This document shows, piece by piece, positions 1 to 12,516 of a stretch of DNA of 64,000 nt. Source of the stretch: Chamaelirium japonicum (Eukaryota > Streptophyta > Magnoliopsida > Liliales > Melanthiaceae); NCBI GenBank assembly GCA_947650365.1, contig OX393549.1, forward strand, positions 18,581,532-18,645,531, in the 5' to 3' direction. Every line of letters starts with the position of its first letter. The first letter of the stretch is position 1. The translations under genes and the position numbers were made by a program. The notes beneath the pieces are model-generated. The model was not told the DNA's origin. It worked only from the letters and a program-made list of their open reading frames with translations, and did not search any database.

Positions 1-288
1 ACGTTGCGCTGTGCGCTGCCCCCTCAGAAAATGCGCTGCCGAAATTTAGACCGTCCAATCGCGCGGATCGGCTGCAAATCCGAACGAAATCTCCCGTGCC
101 GTCCGATCCCCGCTCTGATCCCGTGTAGCGCACCCCAGACCCGCCGTCTGATCCCCCGGGTCAAGACCTGACCGTCAGATCCCGTGAACCGCACCCCCGC
201 TGTGTATATAAAAGCTCGGTTCGATTCTCATCCGTTGGATCGATGGGAATCGAACGGGCGAAAATGATTTTCGCTGTTACTGTAGCCG
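1..288. repeat. Left arm of foldback element A, cut by the window edge and by Cassandra
   Basis: This arm is nearly identical to positions 2813-3099, the left arm of the intact foldback element B. It reads from an outer GC-rich end (ACGTTGCGCTGTGCGCTG) to the centre CTGTTACTGTAGCC. Its matching right arm resumes at 2150. The Cassandra array sits exactly at the palindrome centre on this side. It has no coding capacity. The call rests on direct comparison of copies within the window. Confidence 0.8.
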
Positions 289-1163
289 ATATTGTCCGCT
301 TTGCCCGTGCTCGCACGAGAACTTCCCAGGGAGGTCACCCATCCTGGTACTACTCTCGCCCGAGCACGCTTAACTACGGAGTTCTTACGAAATCCGTAGC
401 GGCGCACGGTTTTAAAACGCGTCTTTTATGTTTGAGAGGGGAAATTATATAAGTAGCTCAGGATCTCCTTCTCTCCAGGCGATGTGGGGCTAACTCATGG
501 CCTTGTACACCTCACCTCACCTCACCTCACCTCATCCATCTTAGCATTCCCGCCTCAGGAGTCTTGGCTCTTGGCTATTGGCCTATTGGATCTTGGTCGT
601 CACAATCCACCCCCCTCAGGGCTACACATCCTCGTGTAGGGTTAGACCCCCCCATCCCGAGGAGAACCGGCTCTGATACCATTTTGTAACATCCGCCCCA
701 AACACACAAGATATTGTCCGCTTTGCCCGTGCTCGCACGAGAACTTCCCAGGGAGGTCACCCATCCTGGTACTACTCTCGCCCGAGCACGCTTAACTACG
801 GAGTTCTTACGAAATCCGTAGCGGCGCACGGTTTTAAAACGCGTCTTTTATGTTTGAGAGGGGAAATTATATAAGTAGCTCAGGATCTCCTTCTCTCCAG
901 GCGATGTGGGGCTAACTCATGGCCTTGTACACCTCACCTCACCTCACCTCACCTCATCCATCTTAGCATTCCCGCCTCAGGAGTCTTGGCTCTTGGCTAT
1001 TGGCCTATTGGATCTTGGTCGTCACAATCCACCCCCCTTAGGGCTACACGTCCTCGTGTAGGGCTAGACCCCCCCATCCCGAGGAGAACTGGCTCTGATA
1101 TCATTTTGTAACATCCGCCCCAAACACACAAGATATTGTCCGCTTTGCCCGTGCTCGCACGAG
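289..1163 (-). mobile_element. Cassandra tandem unit, minus strand
   Basis: Parts in plus coordinates: LTR 289-604 (outer terminal ~20 bp missing), internal 605-684, LTR 685-1026 (342 bp), internal 1027-1106, and LTR end 1107-1163. PBS complements are at 670-681 and about 1092-1103. The second PBS has one change (GATATCA for GATACCA on this strand). The inner boundary with the plus-strand unit lies in the short palindrome GCTCGCACGAGC at 1153-1164. Confidence 0.85.
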
Positions 1164-1458
1164 CAAAGCGGACAATATCTTATGTGTTTGGGGCGGATGT
1201 TACAAAATGGTATCAGAGCCAGTTCTCCTCGGGATGGGGGGGTCTAGCCCTACACGAGGACGTGTAGCCCTAAGGGGGGTGGATTGTGACGACCAAGATC
1301 CAATAGGCCAATAGCCAAGAGCCAAGACTCCTGAGGCGGGAATGCCAAGATGGATGAGGTGAGGTATACAAGGCCATGAGTTAGCCCCACATCGCCTGGA
1401 GAGAAGGAGATCCTGAGCTACTTATATAATTTCCCCTCCCAAACATAGAAGACGCGTT

Positions 1459-1574
1459 CTAGGTGGTTCGATGGTAACCATGCTAGTGCAAAACCTTGAG
1501 GTTGAGGGTTCGAATACCCAAGAGACCAATAGAGAACAATATCTTGGGTTTGGGGGCTCACCACCTTTCCTGCC
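1459..1574 (+). mobile_element. Small tRNA-like insertion (SINE candidate) inside a Cassandra LTR
   Basis: A 116-bp insertion interrupts one Cassandra LTR and is flanked by a perfect 10-bp duplication, AAGACGCGTT, at 1449-1458 and 1575-1584. Inside are GATGGTAACCATGC, resembling a box A, and GGGTTCGAATACCC, close to the box B consensus GGTTCGANNCC, about 40 bp apart. Such spacing fits a tRNA-derived SINE. There is no poly(A) tail, and the ends carry a short inverted match (AGGTGGT/ACCACCT), so a tiny MITE is the alternative. Confidence 0.6.
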
Positions 1575-2023
1575 AAGACGCGTTTTAAAACCGTGCGCCA
1601 CTACGGAATTCGTAAGAACTCCGTAGTTAAGCGTGCTCGGGCGAGAGTAGTACCAGGATGGGTGACCTCCCTGGGAAGTTCTCGTGCGGGCACGGGCAAA
1701 GCGGACAATATCTTGTGTGTTTGGGGTGGATGTTATAAAATGGTATCAGAGCTGGTTCTCCTCGGGATGGGGGGGTCTAACCCTACACGAGGACGTGTAG
1801 CCCTAAGGGGGGTGGATTGTGACGACCAAGATCCAATAGGCCAATAGCCAAGAGCCAAGACTCCTGAGGCGGGAATGCTAAGATGGATGAGGTGAGGTGA
1901 GGTGTACAAGGCCATGAGTTAGCCCCACATCGCCTGGAGAGAAGGAGATCCTGAGCTACTTATATAATTTCCCCTCTCAAACATAAAAGACGCGTTTTAA
2001 AACCGTGCGCCGCTACGGACTTC

Positions 2024-2104
2024 GTAAGAACTCCGTAGTTAAGCGTGCTCGGGCGAAAGTAGTACCAGGATGGGTGACCTCCCTGGGAAGTTCTCGTGCG
2101 GGCA
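2024..2104 (+). other. 5S rRNA-like segment with Pol III internal promoter inside a Cassandra LTR
   Basis: The segment contains AGTTAAGCGTGCTC (box A region) and GGATGGGTGACCTCC (box C region), in the order and spacing of plant 5S rRNA. The 5' third of 5S and the mature 3' end are absent, so this is not a 5S gene. Equivalent segments are at 1611-1693 (+), 731-811 (-) and 309-389 (-). In Cassandra this region is thought to drive Pol III transcription of the element. Confidence 0.85.
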
Positions 2105-2149
2105 CGGGCAAAGCGGACAATATCTTGTGTGTTTGGGGCGGATGTTATA

Positions 2150-2350
2150 GTGCGGTTCACGGGATCTGACGGTCAGGTCTCGGCCCGGGTGATCAGACGG
2201 CGGGGCTGGGGTGCGCTGCACGGGATCAGACAGGGATCGGATGGCGCGGGAGATATCGCTCGGATTTGCAGCCGATCTGCGCGATCGGACGGCCCAAATT
2301 TCGGCAGCCCATTTTGTACGCGGGGCAGCGCACAGCGCAACGTAACACTC
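2150..2350. repeat. Right arm of foldback element A
   Basis: It matches 3192-3393 (right arm of foldback B) and ends CGTAACACTC at the edge of a (CT)/(TA) microsatellite. About 90 bp next to the palindrome centre are missing compared with element B. Together with 1-288 it brackets the Cassandra array. Confidence 0.8.
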
Positions 2351-3700
<1,350 letters not shown>

Positions 3701-3721
3701 ATATATATATATATATATATA

Positions 3722-4452
3722 TTGGGGCATGCTTAGGTGCGGTCCGTATCTGCAGCCGTTTGATGCACGCGACGAGGTGCGGTGCACCGCATCGGACGGC
3801 TGCGGATGCGGACCGCAGGACCGCGCCGGGGAGTGTATGGGCCGTCCGATCAACCGATCCAACGATCGCGATTCACCCCCCCCACCGACCGCAGCTGTTA
3901 CTGTGGCGGGCACAGTAACAGCTATTTCGGTGGGGGGTTGAACCCCGGCCGTCTGATCGTCGTGAATCGAATGGCCCAAATCCTTTCCATCCTGATTTTG
4001 GTGGTCCGGATGAACCCTGGCCGTCCGATCGACTTGAATCGAACGGCCCAAATCCTTTCCGTCCGGTTAAAAATTGTAGCTGTTCGATCGAATGATCGAA
4101 CGGATGAGATCCCGTGGGAAACAATCAAATAGGACAAAAAGTAATGATTACTATCATTACTTTTTGTCCTATTCGATTGTTTCCCACGGGATCTCATCCG
4201 TTCGATCATTCGATCGAACGGCTATATCTTTTAACCGGACGGAAAGAATTTTGGCCGTTCGATTCACGCGGATCAGACGGCCGGGGTTCAAACCCCCCAC
4301 CGAAATCGCTGTTACTGTGCCTGCCACAGTAACAGCTGCGGTCGGTGGGGGGGTTGAATCCCAATCGTTGGATCGGTTGATCGGACGACCCGTACACTCT
4401 CCGACCGGCCGCACGGAAGCCGCACACTAACCCCAGCCACAATGTAACACTA
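3722..4452. mobile_element. Foldback element C plus adjoining hairpin
   Basis: The main palindrome is centred at about 4150 on AGTAATGA...TCATTACT. Arms of about 300 bp run from about 3831 to about 4470 and contain ATCGAACGG, GATCGGACGG and two inner hairpins of CTGTTACTGTGNNNG(N)CACAGTAACAG type (about 3894-3922 and 4310-4337). The left flank 3724-3822 is a separate hairpin (GCGGTCCG...CGGACCGC). The right end GTAACACTAC resembles the GTAACACTC terminus of element B and abuts a (CT)n(TA)n(GA)n tract. No coding sequence. Confidence 0.7.
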
Positions 4453-4650
<198 letters not shown>

Positions 4651-5137
4651 GTATGGTTCTCTTGCCCGACGTCGGGCATGCTTATCTTGCCCGACAAAAA
4701 AATTTGAGGGACCTAGAGGTTTTATAATTTGCTGATTTTTGGTGATCTAAAATGTGTCGGATAGATCTCGCCGAGTATCGACGTGTATCTGATACATCTA
4801 AAATATATTGGATGCATATACCCGAGTATCCGATGGTATCCAGGTCTCGAAGTATCCATACTTCATAGGTGTCTCTCCAGGAGACTGAGATAGTAATGAA
4901 TCATGAAATTATTCCCTAGTATAGAGTTGGTGGCTAAGAGCAAACCAACCTCTGAAACAAAGGCATGTTATTCTTTGACATCAGGAGAACCGAAAATTCG
5001 AATGGTAAAGAATGCAAGAAAGCGAGATATGGGATCTTGATTTTAATTAATATAATTTGAGAATATTTATTTGCTCAATCTAGGGCTGCAACTCGGGGAG
5101 GGGGTGGGGGGGGGGGGGGGGGGTGGGGGGTGGTGGT
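4651..5137. other. No gene seen; ends in a long G run
   Basis: AT-rich single-copy-looking sequence without coding signal. From 5097 to about 5145 the plus strand is almost pure G with a few T and A, which merges with the left end of the next MITE. The length of this run may be unreliable in an assembly. Confidence 0.6.
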
Positions 5138-5611
5138 GGGGGGGGTGGCAATGGGTCGTGTTGGGTCGGGTTCATGTCGTGTCTAGTTTCGGGTCATGGC
5201 CAAAACCCCTATACCCGGGCTCGACTCGTGTATAGATCCTTAACCCGTACCCGACCCGTTTATAAATGGGTAGACCCGATAAGATCCGTTAGACCACCCG
5301 TTTATCACACGGATTTATTCAGTTGACCCGATCCAACCCAATCCGACTCGACCCGACCTAACCCGATAGACCCGCTGATACTATATATTACAGTATCAGA
5401 TTGCGGATAGACCCGACCCGACCCGACATGACCCGTTGAATTTTAAACGGCTCTTCCCGGGTCTACCGTGTCAAGACCCTAAACCCGGACCCTACCCGTT
5501 TATTAAACGGGTCTATCATGTCGACCCGTTTACGACCCGAACCCGTTTAGCCCTGACCCAGACCCACTAACTTCGTGTCGGGTTGTGTCGGGTCCGAAAT
5601 TGCCAGCCCTA
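5138..5611. mobile_element. hAT-type MITE with ACCCG-rich interior (copy 1)
   Basis: The right end reads ATTGCCAGCCCTA, the inverse of the TAGGGCTGGCAAT terminus of the intact copy at 35929. The left end GGGGTGGCAATGGG emerges from the G run. The interior is dense in GGGTCGGG/CCCGACCC. It is in inverse orientation to the copy at 35929-36364. The TSD is obscured by the G run. Confidence 0.75.
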
Positions 5612-7299
5612 GGTCCAAGGGTCAGCCCAGGACCAACCCGAGGGGGTTGAACCCTCTGCCCGACCCAAATCGAACCCGAGGTAGGGTTGAACTTCCCCAG
5701 CCCAAGCCCAAACCAAGTTCGGGTAGGTTGGGTTCGCTGGGTTTTCGTCAGGTCATGCATTGGCTCTTTGAAGTAGGCATATTAGTTGGGAACCTATGAT
5801 TCAGTGGACCCCTGCTTTGCCAACAACTGAAGCAGAGTGATGACATTGGTCGACATGTTTTGTCATAGAATTTGGATTGTAGCAATAAAGGCTTGGAGGT
5901 AAGGTACGACATTCTTCAATTATTAGGGAATTAGTCTATAATCAATCAGAAGGAAGCCGATGCGCACAATCAAGATTCGAGTCGGATTTTAATAACCACT
6001 TCAAGATCCGAAACAATTGGGCGCCTTCGAGCATCGTCTGATTTGGTGAGCCATTTCGCCACGCCAGCATATTTGGTGAGCCGGTGTTGCTCGTAACTCC
6101 AACGGCCTCCCTAGCTTAAAGCCAGATTTGCTTGCGAGAGAGAATCGAACGGCCCATTTTCAAGTGGTCGAATGGTCTCTATGGCAGCAGACATCGATTA
6201 TGATTCCCGAGCGAGCCCATTCGAGGCCTCTAAGTCGTGTTTGTCGCCAATTCTATTGAATCGAAGACCTCAAGCGAGACCGTTGGAGATGCTCTTAGTT
6301 GGCTTATAGCCAGATTTGGCAGAAAGCATCTCTCATGGGGGGTGTGAGAAGGTTCAGCTTCTCATTGTCCTATACTTGAATTAGTACCTACCCTAAACTT
6401 TTCTAGTTTTATAAGAGCAGAAGAGAGAGGGAGACAGAGAGAGAGAAAGAGAGATTTGGTGCTCCCCTCACTATCATTCTCTCTCTTAAAAAAAAAATCA
6501 GACAAACACTTTCCAACCAAACATGAGTCCTTCCTAATTAACTTACTTGCTCATCTTTGGTTCCCTTACTCTTTAAAAAACCAGACTTGGTTGGTCCAAA
6601 GGAAGCTCGACATATCTATCCAATTCGTTGCGATGGAGCAGTCGAACGCCTTGCACATTCCACTCTCAATTGCTGATGGCTCAACTACCTGCAGATGGTT
6701 AGATTGATCAGGTTGTTAGTTAGGCAGATAAGGCGGCAAAGCCGAAAGAATTTGAGTGGAATTGACCCTTGACTTGGTATATGTGATTCTCGGGCTAATA
6801 ATCGAAGAAATGGTTCGAGTCAGCCAGTGGACTCGATGAACTCAAACCGAGCCAGCTAGATTGGATGAATCGCATTGCGTGCAACGGATGGCGATTGTAA
6901 CCTACCTCTTTACACTAGTGCAAACTGTTAGTCCTAGCTGCTAATTTCGTACAAAGAATATCCAAAATTTGAATACGGGTATATGGATATAAATGGAGGG
7001 TTATGAGTATCGACACTTCTCGGTGTTTGATTCGTTTGTTTATGTACCGCAAACACTTCGTACGCATTCAATCCCTTGATGGTTTCTCACTTTAATTTTT
7101 GGTCTTGATCAATTCAATTCGATTGAGATCTCAGTCGCGCCTCTGGTGGTTGATCAAGTGACGAAGATCTTGATGGTCACATGTTCTACAACAAGCGCAT
7201 CATCCCTAGTATACTGGATTGAAAAATCGGTATTGCATTATGTAAGCAATGTCCATAGAATTTTCTAGGTCCTTGTGTGGATCTTTCTTTAGGATCATG
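5612..7299. other. No gene identified
   Basis: Mixed sequence with scattered stops in all frames. A purine-rich patch (GAGAGA) lies at 6420-6450. The longest open frame (about 6456-6707) has no recognisable domain and no splice-supported extension. No known repeat end was recognised. Confidence 0.5.
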
Positions 7300-7726
7300 T
7301 GTTGGTTTTTGATGGCCCTTTACTGAAGAGTTACTGAACTAGGTGGACCAAGTTGGTTGTCGCGGTCCTGGTTAGACCGGGCGATTTAACTAGGAGGCAT
7401 GATGGGTTGGTGGTAAACCTGGCCTCATACTCATGTGCACCCAATAACCGATAGATGCCCTGATGGGTTACGTTTACCGGTTGGGCACATCTATTATAAA
7501 TAGATGGTAGGCTGGAGTCCTCATATATAAGCACATCATTAGAGCCGCCGTTGTGAATCTAGACGGATTCAGAAGGACCCATCGAATCCGCGGGAGATGA
7601 CATCGTGTGGAAGATCTTCACTTGGTATTACAAAGGATCTCTCTCATCTTCTCATGAAGGTGCGTTTTTCATCCATGATGACAATCTCGGTCGAAGACCA
7701 GGGTTGATATCGTAGAGAAACCAACA
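7300..7726 (+). repeat. 5' LTR of copia-1, with PBS just after
   Basis: It starts TGTTGGTTTTTGATGG and ends GAAACCAACA. Positions 7727-7744 (ATTGGTACTAGAGCGAGG) are a worn copy of the initiator tRNA-Met PBS. Confidence 0.85.
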
Positions 7727-8174
7727 ATTGGTACTAGAGCGAGGTTTAGACCGCACTCATCTATTTTGGATGACGATTCCCGTTTCCCCTTCGTATCTGA
7801 CGAGATAGATTCTCGTCGGAAGATTTTTTATGTATTCCCTTCTGTTTGCTGGTTCGTGGCCGTCCGTGTCATAGGGACTTCAATCCTGATCGGAGGCCCA
7901 ATCGTAGGCCTGCATCAGGATTTCGATCCCGTCAAAAATCGTAGCACCATCACCTCTCGATAGGATCTCTAGATCTCGCAGGAGATTTGAGCATAGACTT
8001 CGAGTTTGGCCCCTCCCCGAGGGGTGGCAAGCTCCGGGGATCAGCAGCAGCGACGGCCAACTCTACATGCCACGGCGACAGGCGGGGTGCGAGCGACAAC
8101 ACACAACGATGACTGTGCACAGCGGTAGGTGGAGCGCGCGAGCAGCAACGATACATGGCATGTATGAGCAGCGG

Positions 8175-8240
8175 CGACTGCCAGTGGCGGAGCCAATATA
8201 GGCCCAGTGGGGGCAACTGCCCCCACTGAGATTTATAAAA
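8175..8240 (+). mobile_element. One end of a hAT-like element (CAGTGGCGGAGCCA)
   Basis: CAGTGGCGGAGCCA is a terminus seen in plant hAT-related elements. It is followed by a hairpin built on GTGGGGGCAACTGCCCCCAC and an A run. The opposite end was not found by eye, so extent is unknown. It lies in the untranslated leader of copia-1, between PBS and gag. Confidence 0.4.
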
Positions 8241-9020
8241 AAAAAAGTATTACTGTGTATATGATACAAATAGCAATGTTTTAATGCATGCTATATGTGA
8301 TTTTGTGCCAATTTTGAATCATTGTTGTATTTACATGTGCTTAATAGTCATGCTGCAATTATTTTAATGTGCTTTAATGATGTTAAATATGATAACCTCC
8401 CTGCTAATAGGCACATATACATAATATGCAGTTGGTAGTTGATGGTTGCCATTGAACTCTATTGGGGAAGATATTGGCATTAGAACATATATTAGGTCTA
8501 CTACAGTGTTTAGGGAAGATCGGGTGATAGTCTAAGATTTACTTTCGAAATGAGTCGGATTTTTTCAAAGGTAGTCGGCTCATGGAGATTGTGGGTTGTC
8601 AGATTGGAGGACTTCCACTAGGGTAACTAGGGATCCTATTATACTAGGGTTTGATTCTGCCCAAGGTGTTTTAGACTACTGAGTGCAGTAGAATGAGCAT
8701 AATAGTAGTCTGTGATTAGGAAAGATAGAATAACCATTATGCCCAAAGGTGTTGGATAGTGTCCAACTCAACCCAATTACAACTGACTAGGCTAGGTATG
8801 CACATTTGTATAAGTGACTTGGGAAACTTAAGCATATTAATGTAATTGATCAAAGCTGAGTCTTGATGGTGTGAGGAAGTTGTCCAAAAAAAGAACTTTG
8901 CATATGAAATCCTATTCGATTGATTTGAATTATAACCCCTAATTCATATCAACATATATATGTGAATAGTATTGAAATTGTCACTGATTTGTAATCCTCT
9001 CATCGGAGAAGGATGTGATA

Positions 9021-9310
9021 ACTATTTTGAGGAATGTTGCTGTTGTTGAGCCCCTGAATGGCTCTGATTATTCATCTTGGAAGATAAATTTTGAGATCTT
9101 GCTAGGATGTATGGATTGTGACTTTGTGCTTATAGAGCCAAATCTGGCAGAGCTTATAGATGCTTCTATTAAGGCCCGATAGACCCACTTTATTAAGTGG
9201 CAAAAAATAAACCGTTTCTCTATGATGATGATCAGGGCCACCATTAGCAAGGAGCTGCGAGGTGGCATTCCCATGCTAAGACTGAGACTGCAGTCGAGTT
9301 GATGCATTGT
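9021..9310 (+). pseudogene. copia-1 Gag fragment
   Basis: Reading from about 9023 gives a Gag N-terminal pattern: LNGSDYSSWKINFEILL, then a conserved aspartate-rich stretch. An in-frame TAG follows after IKAR (about 9181) and decay continues. Family knowledge: this SDYxxWK pattern marks the N-terminal part of plant copia Gag. No zinc knuckle could be found downstream. Confidence 0.7.
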
Positions 9311-9713
9311 TGAATAAACAGTTCGTGGGGATGAAGAAGTCCCTGGTGTACAATAATATGCTTCAGATCATGAGTCTAAAGTATGACAGCAATAGTAGTG
9401 TTCGTGCATATATTCTCTAGCTCTCAAAGTTAGTCATAGGCATCAGATAGTAGGGTCTTCAGTTTGAGGAGAAGCCTTTAGTTTTTCATTGCAGTGATCT
9501 CCTTCCCAAAGTCTTTTGACACTTTTGAAGTAAGTTATAATATCTACGAGACCTAATGAGATCTTAATTGGCTTATGACCTTGTGCGTCACTGAGAAAGA
9601 GTGACTGAAGGGAGGGAAGAAATGATATGAGAATCTAGGCTTTAGTGATTTTGGAAAGAAGTCATTAAAGTCAAGATTTCTGTAGCAGACCTTGGTCTGT
9701 TGTGAGTTTAATA

Positions 9714-9859
<146 letters not shown>

Positions 9860-10108
9860 TCAAATTCTTGGTGGGTTAATTCAGAAGCTTCTATTCACGT
9901 GTCCCACACTTTGCATGGGCTCTAGAGCAGAAAAAAAAAAAAAAGACGCAGGCCAGAGGATATGATTTTCCTTGGCAATGATGGCTCGGCGAGTATGAAG
10001 GTTGCAGTTACAACTGGGTGTTAGACTGGGGTCATATTCTGGTGTTAGAGGATGCTTTCTACTTTTTGATGATGTTTAAAGCATTCTTATCTAATAGAGG
10101 ATTCTGCT

Positions 10109-10760
10109 GTGTTTTGGCATAAAAGACTAGACTATATTTCTAGGAAGAGAGTAGAGGTTTTGGTAAAATATGAGATTCTATCTAGTCTGAACTTTTCAGA
10201 CTTTGGTACTTATGTAGACTGCCTCAGAAGGAAGATGACTAAGAAGAGAAAACTCACAGCTACAATAGCTTCAGAGCTCTTAGAGCTGATCCTCATTGAC
10301 GTTTGTGGTCTGTTCCTGTCAAAGCTCGTGGTGGTGAGAGTTACTTTATCATGTTCATTGATGACTACTTTTGATATACATATGTGTATCTTTTGCATCA
10401 CAAGTCAAGGCTTTGGAGGTCTTCCAGACATACCAATTGGAGGTGGAGCTGCAACTTGATAAGAAGATCAAGATTATTCGTTTAGATCGTGGAGGGAAAT
10501 ATTTTGGGAGGATGGTGTAAACCATGGTCCTTTCTCTGAATATCTAAGGCAGTAAGGGATTATTTCCCAGTATACCACACCTGGCTATACTGAGAGATCA
10601 AAGGGTTTTTGGTTATATTGTCCTTTCAGACTGTTCGAGATAGTAGAAACAAATAGTGCTAAGTTTATAGAGGATGAATAATTCAGTGGGAGCCAATGAC
10701 CAGTTCAGACCCTTTTTAGAGATGACTTTTCGGAAGTTGTCATATCAATATCGTTTTTTC
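10109..10760 (+). pseudogene. copia-1 GAG-pre-integrase and integrase core, broken
   Basis: The frame starting near 10109 reads FWHKRLDYISRKRVE, the degraded LWHxRLGHxS motif of the GAG-pre-integrase zinc region. Next is the CVDC-type pair (YVDCLRRK), then LLELILIDVCGL, matching the LLELxHTDxCGP start of the integrase core. After a frameshift, FIMFIDDY and IIRLDRGGKYF match the FxxFIDDYSR and LRSDxGGEF integrase blocks, so two of the catalytic acidic regions are recognisable. Several stops. Confidence 0.8.
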
Positions 10761-10999
10761 CAGTTGCTCAGCTAGATGTTGTAGCAGACACTATACCAGC
10801 TCCTGCTGAGACAATGGCAGAGGTTGATCCATTACCAGTTCAGGTTATACCGGTTCCATATACTCCAGCAGAGCCAGTCCAGCTGAGATGGTCAGATCGA
10901 TAGAGTAGGTCATCTATTCCAAACTATTATAAGGTCTCTTTTCAGAAGATTCAGAGTGAGAGATCTGATATTGCTAACCCTATTTCCTTCCGTTAAGCA

Positions 11000-11830
11000 A
11001 TGGGGTGTAATAAATCTCTACAGTGGCAGGAGGCCATGAGAGAGTTGCAATCCATGTAAAAGAATCATGTTTGAGATCTTATTGAGATACCAGAAAATCG
11101 GAAGACAATGGAGTGCAAGTGGATCTTAAAGACCAAGAGAGATACTGATGGTAAAATCGAGAGATTCAAGGCCAGACTGGTGGCTAAAGGTTTTAGGTAG
11201 AAGGAGGGTGTTGATCGACTTTGATGATAATTACTCTTCGATTTTCACTAAGGACTCATTGAGAATGATTATGGCCATTGTAGTCCACCACAATCCAAAG
11301 TTGCACTAGATGGAATTTAAAACATCGTTTCTGAATAATGATATGACAAATTATATTTATATATCACAGCTAGAGTGCTTTGCAGTCAGTAGGAGCGAGT
11401 AATTGGTTTGCTAGTGGAGGTAGTCCATTTATGGGTTGAAGCATTTGTCCAGGCAGTGGTACCTGAAGTTTGATCAAGCTGTCACATAGTATGGTTTTCA
11501 GGAGAATATGGTTAACATATATTTGAAAATCCAGTGGAAGTAGGTTTGTCATACTCATCATCTATATTGATGATATTCTCTTGACAAGGAATGACATTCA
11601 CATGCTCCATAATGCCAAGCATTTCTTGTACAAGAAATTCGATATAAAAGATATGAGTCAGGCAAGCTATGTGCTTGAGATCAAGATTCATAGAAACGGA
11701 ACATCAAGGATTCAGGGACTCTCGCAGATAACTTAAGTTGAGAAGGTCTTGAAGAGATTCAGAATGGATAAGTGTGCTCCGAGTGAGGCACCAGAACTAA
11801 AGGGAGATGTATTTTTCTAGGTCAGTGTCC
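11000..11830 (+). pseudogene. copia-1 reverse transcriptase, broken
   Basis: Recognisable in order: CKWILKTKRDTDGKIERFKA (about 11115), ARLVAKGF, then KTSFLNNDM (degraded KTAFLNGxL), SIYGLKHLSRQWYLKFD, and YIDDILLTRND at about 11563-11595 (the catalytic YVDD). KFDIKDMSQASYVLEIKI follows. Multiple stops and frameshifts; cannot encode an active enzyme. Confidence 0.85.
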
Positions 11831-12059
11831 CATGAATTAGGTTGAGAGGAGCCAGATGGATGCAAATAAGTATGCTTCTATTATGGGGACCGTCATGTAT
11901 GCTATGACTTGTATTTGATTAGAATCAGTTTCGCTGTTAGGATGTTAGGTCGACATGTGTAAGATTTAGGTGTTGCTCATGTACGTGCAACTAAGAATGT
12001 TTTGAGATATCTTCAGCAAATCAAAGAGTTTATGCTTACCTACATGTAGAACAATGAAC

Positions 12060-12516
12060 TTCAGGTAGTTGGTTACACTGACTCGGACTTTGCGGGCTGC
12101 AAAGACATCCTAAAATCCACTTCGGGATATATTTTTCTGATGTCGGAAGGAGCTGTTTCGTGAAATGCTCCAAGCATTTAATTATAACTGACTCTACTAT
12201 GCATGCAGAGTATGTTGCTTGCTATGACGTTACAAAGCACACTCTTTAGCTGAAGAACTTCATTCGAGGTTTAGGTGTTGTGGATTTAATCCAAAGATCT
12301 TTGCCCATTTTCTATGATAATGTGGCTGTTTCTCAGTATATCAAGAATAAGAAGATTACCAGACGTAACAAGCACTTGATATCAAGTATATGCTTATTTG
12401 CAAGAAAGTCAAAGGGGGAGGTGGTAGAGATCCCTCATATTCGCATAGATTTGATGGTTGCAGACCCTCTTACCAAAGGATTTGCACCAAAGGTTTTCCA
12501 GAGCCATGTGACCTAA
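12060..12516 (+). pseudogene. copia-1 RNase H, broken
   Basis: YTDSDFAGC at about 12074-12100 is the first RNase H acidic motif. The final 78 codons, open from 12280 to 12516, hold DNVAVSQYIKN and VADPLTKGF, the usual C-terminal copia RNase H block. Internal stops separate these parts. Confidence 0.8.

Larger units (their letters stand above)
289..2149. mobile_element. Head-to-head pair of tandem Cassandra TRIM retroelements
   Basis: Cassandra is a non-coding terminal-repeat retrotransposon in miniature whose LTRs carry 5S rRNA-like sequence. Here the pattern LTR-internal-LTR-internal-(part LTR) runs on the minus strand from 289 to about 1163. It then flips and runs as (part LTR)-internal-LTR-internal-LTR on the plus strand to 2149. 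LTRs start TGTGACGACC and end GGATGTTACA (or TGTTATA). Each internal domain is only 80 bp: a PBS matching initiator tRNA-Met (TGGTATCAGAGC) and a G-rich polypurine tract (AAGGGGGG). The array replaces the centre and about 90 bp of the right arm of foldback A. No flanking TSD is left. Sharing of LTRs by adjacent units points to unequal recombination, and the flip to a later inversion or template switch. Confidence 0.85.
1164..2149 (+). mobile_element. Cassandra tandem unit, plus strand
   Basis: Parts: LTR end 1164-1204, internal 1205-1284, LTR 1285-1737 (lengthened by a 116-bp insertion), internal 1738-1817, LTR 1818-2149 (332 bp). PBS TGGTATCAGAGC is at about 1209-1220 and 1741-1752. The last two LTRs end TGTTATA instead of TGTTACA, a shared change that suggests one was copied from the other. 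Confidence 0.85.

Noticed and set aside
1611..1693. Functional 5S rRNA gene
   Set aside because: The 5' third and mature 3' end are lacking, and the segment sits in an LTR with Cassandra PBS and PPT.
575..1847. Repeated 84-codon frames across Cassandra LTRs
   Set aside because: They translate the 5S rRNA-like and PBS regions of a non-coding TRIM. The similarity between them reflects LTR duplication, not a protein family.
7950..8269. Small minus-strand protein genes before copia-1 Gag
   Set aside because: Three frames overlap in the same GC-rich leader of the retroelement; no conserved feature.
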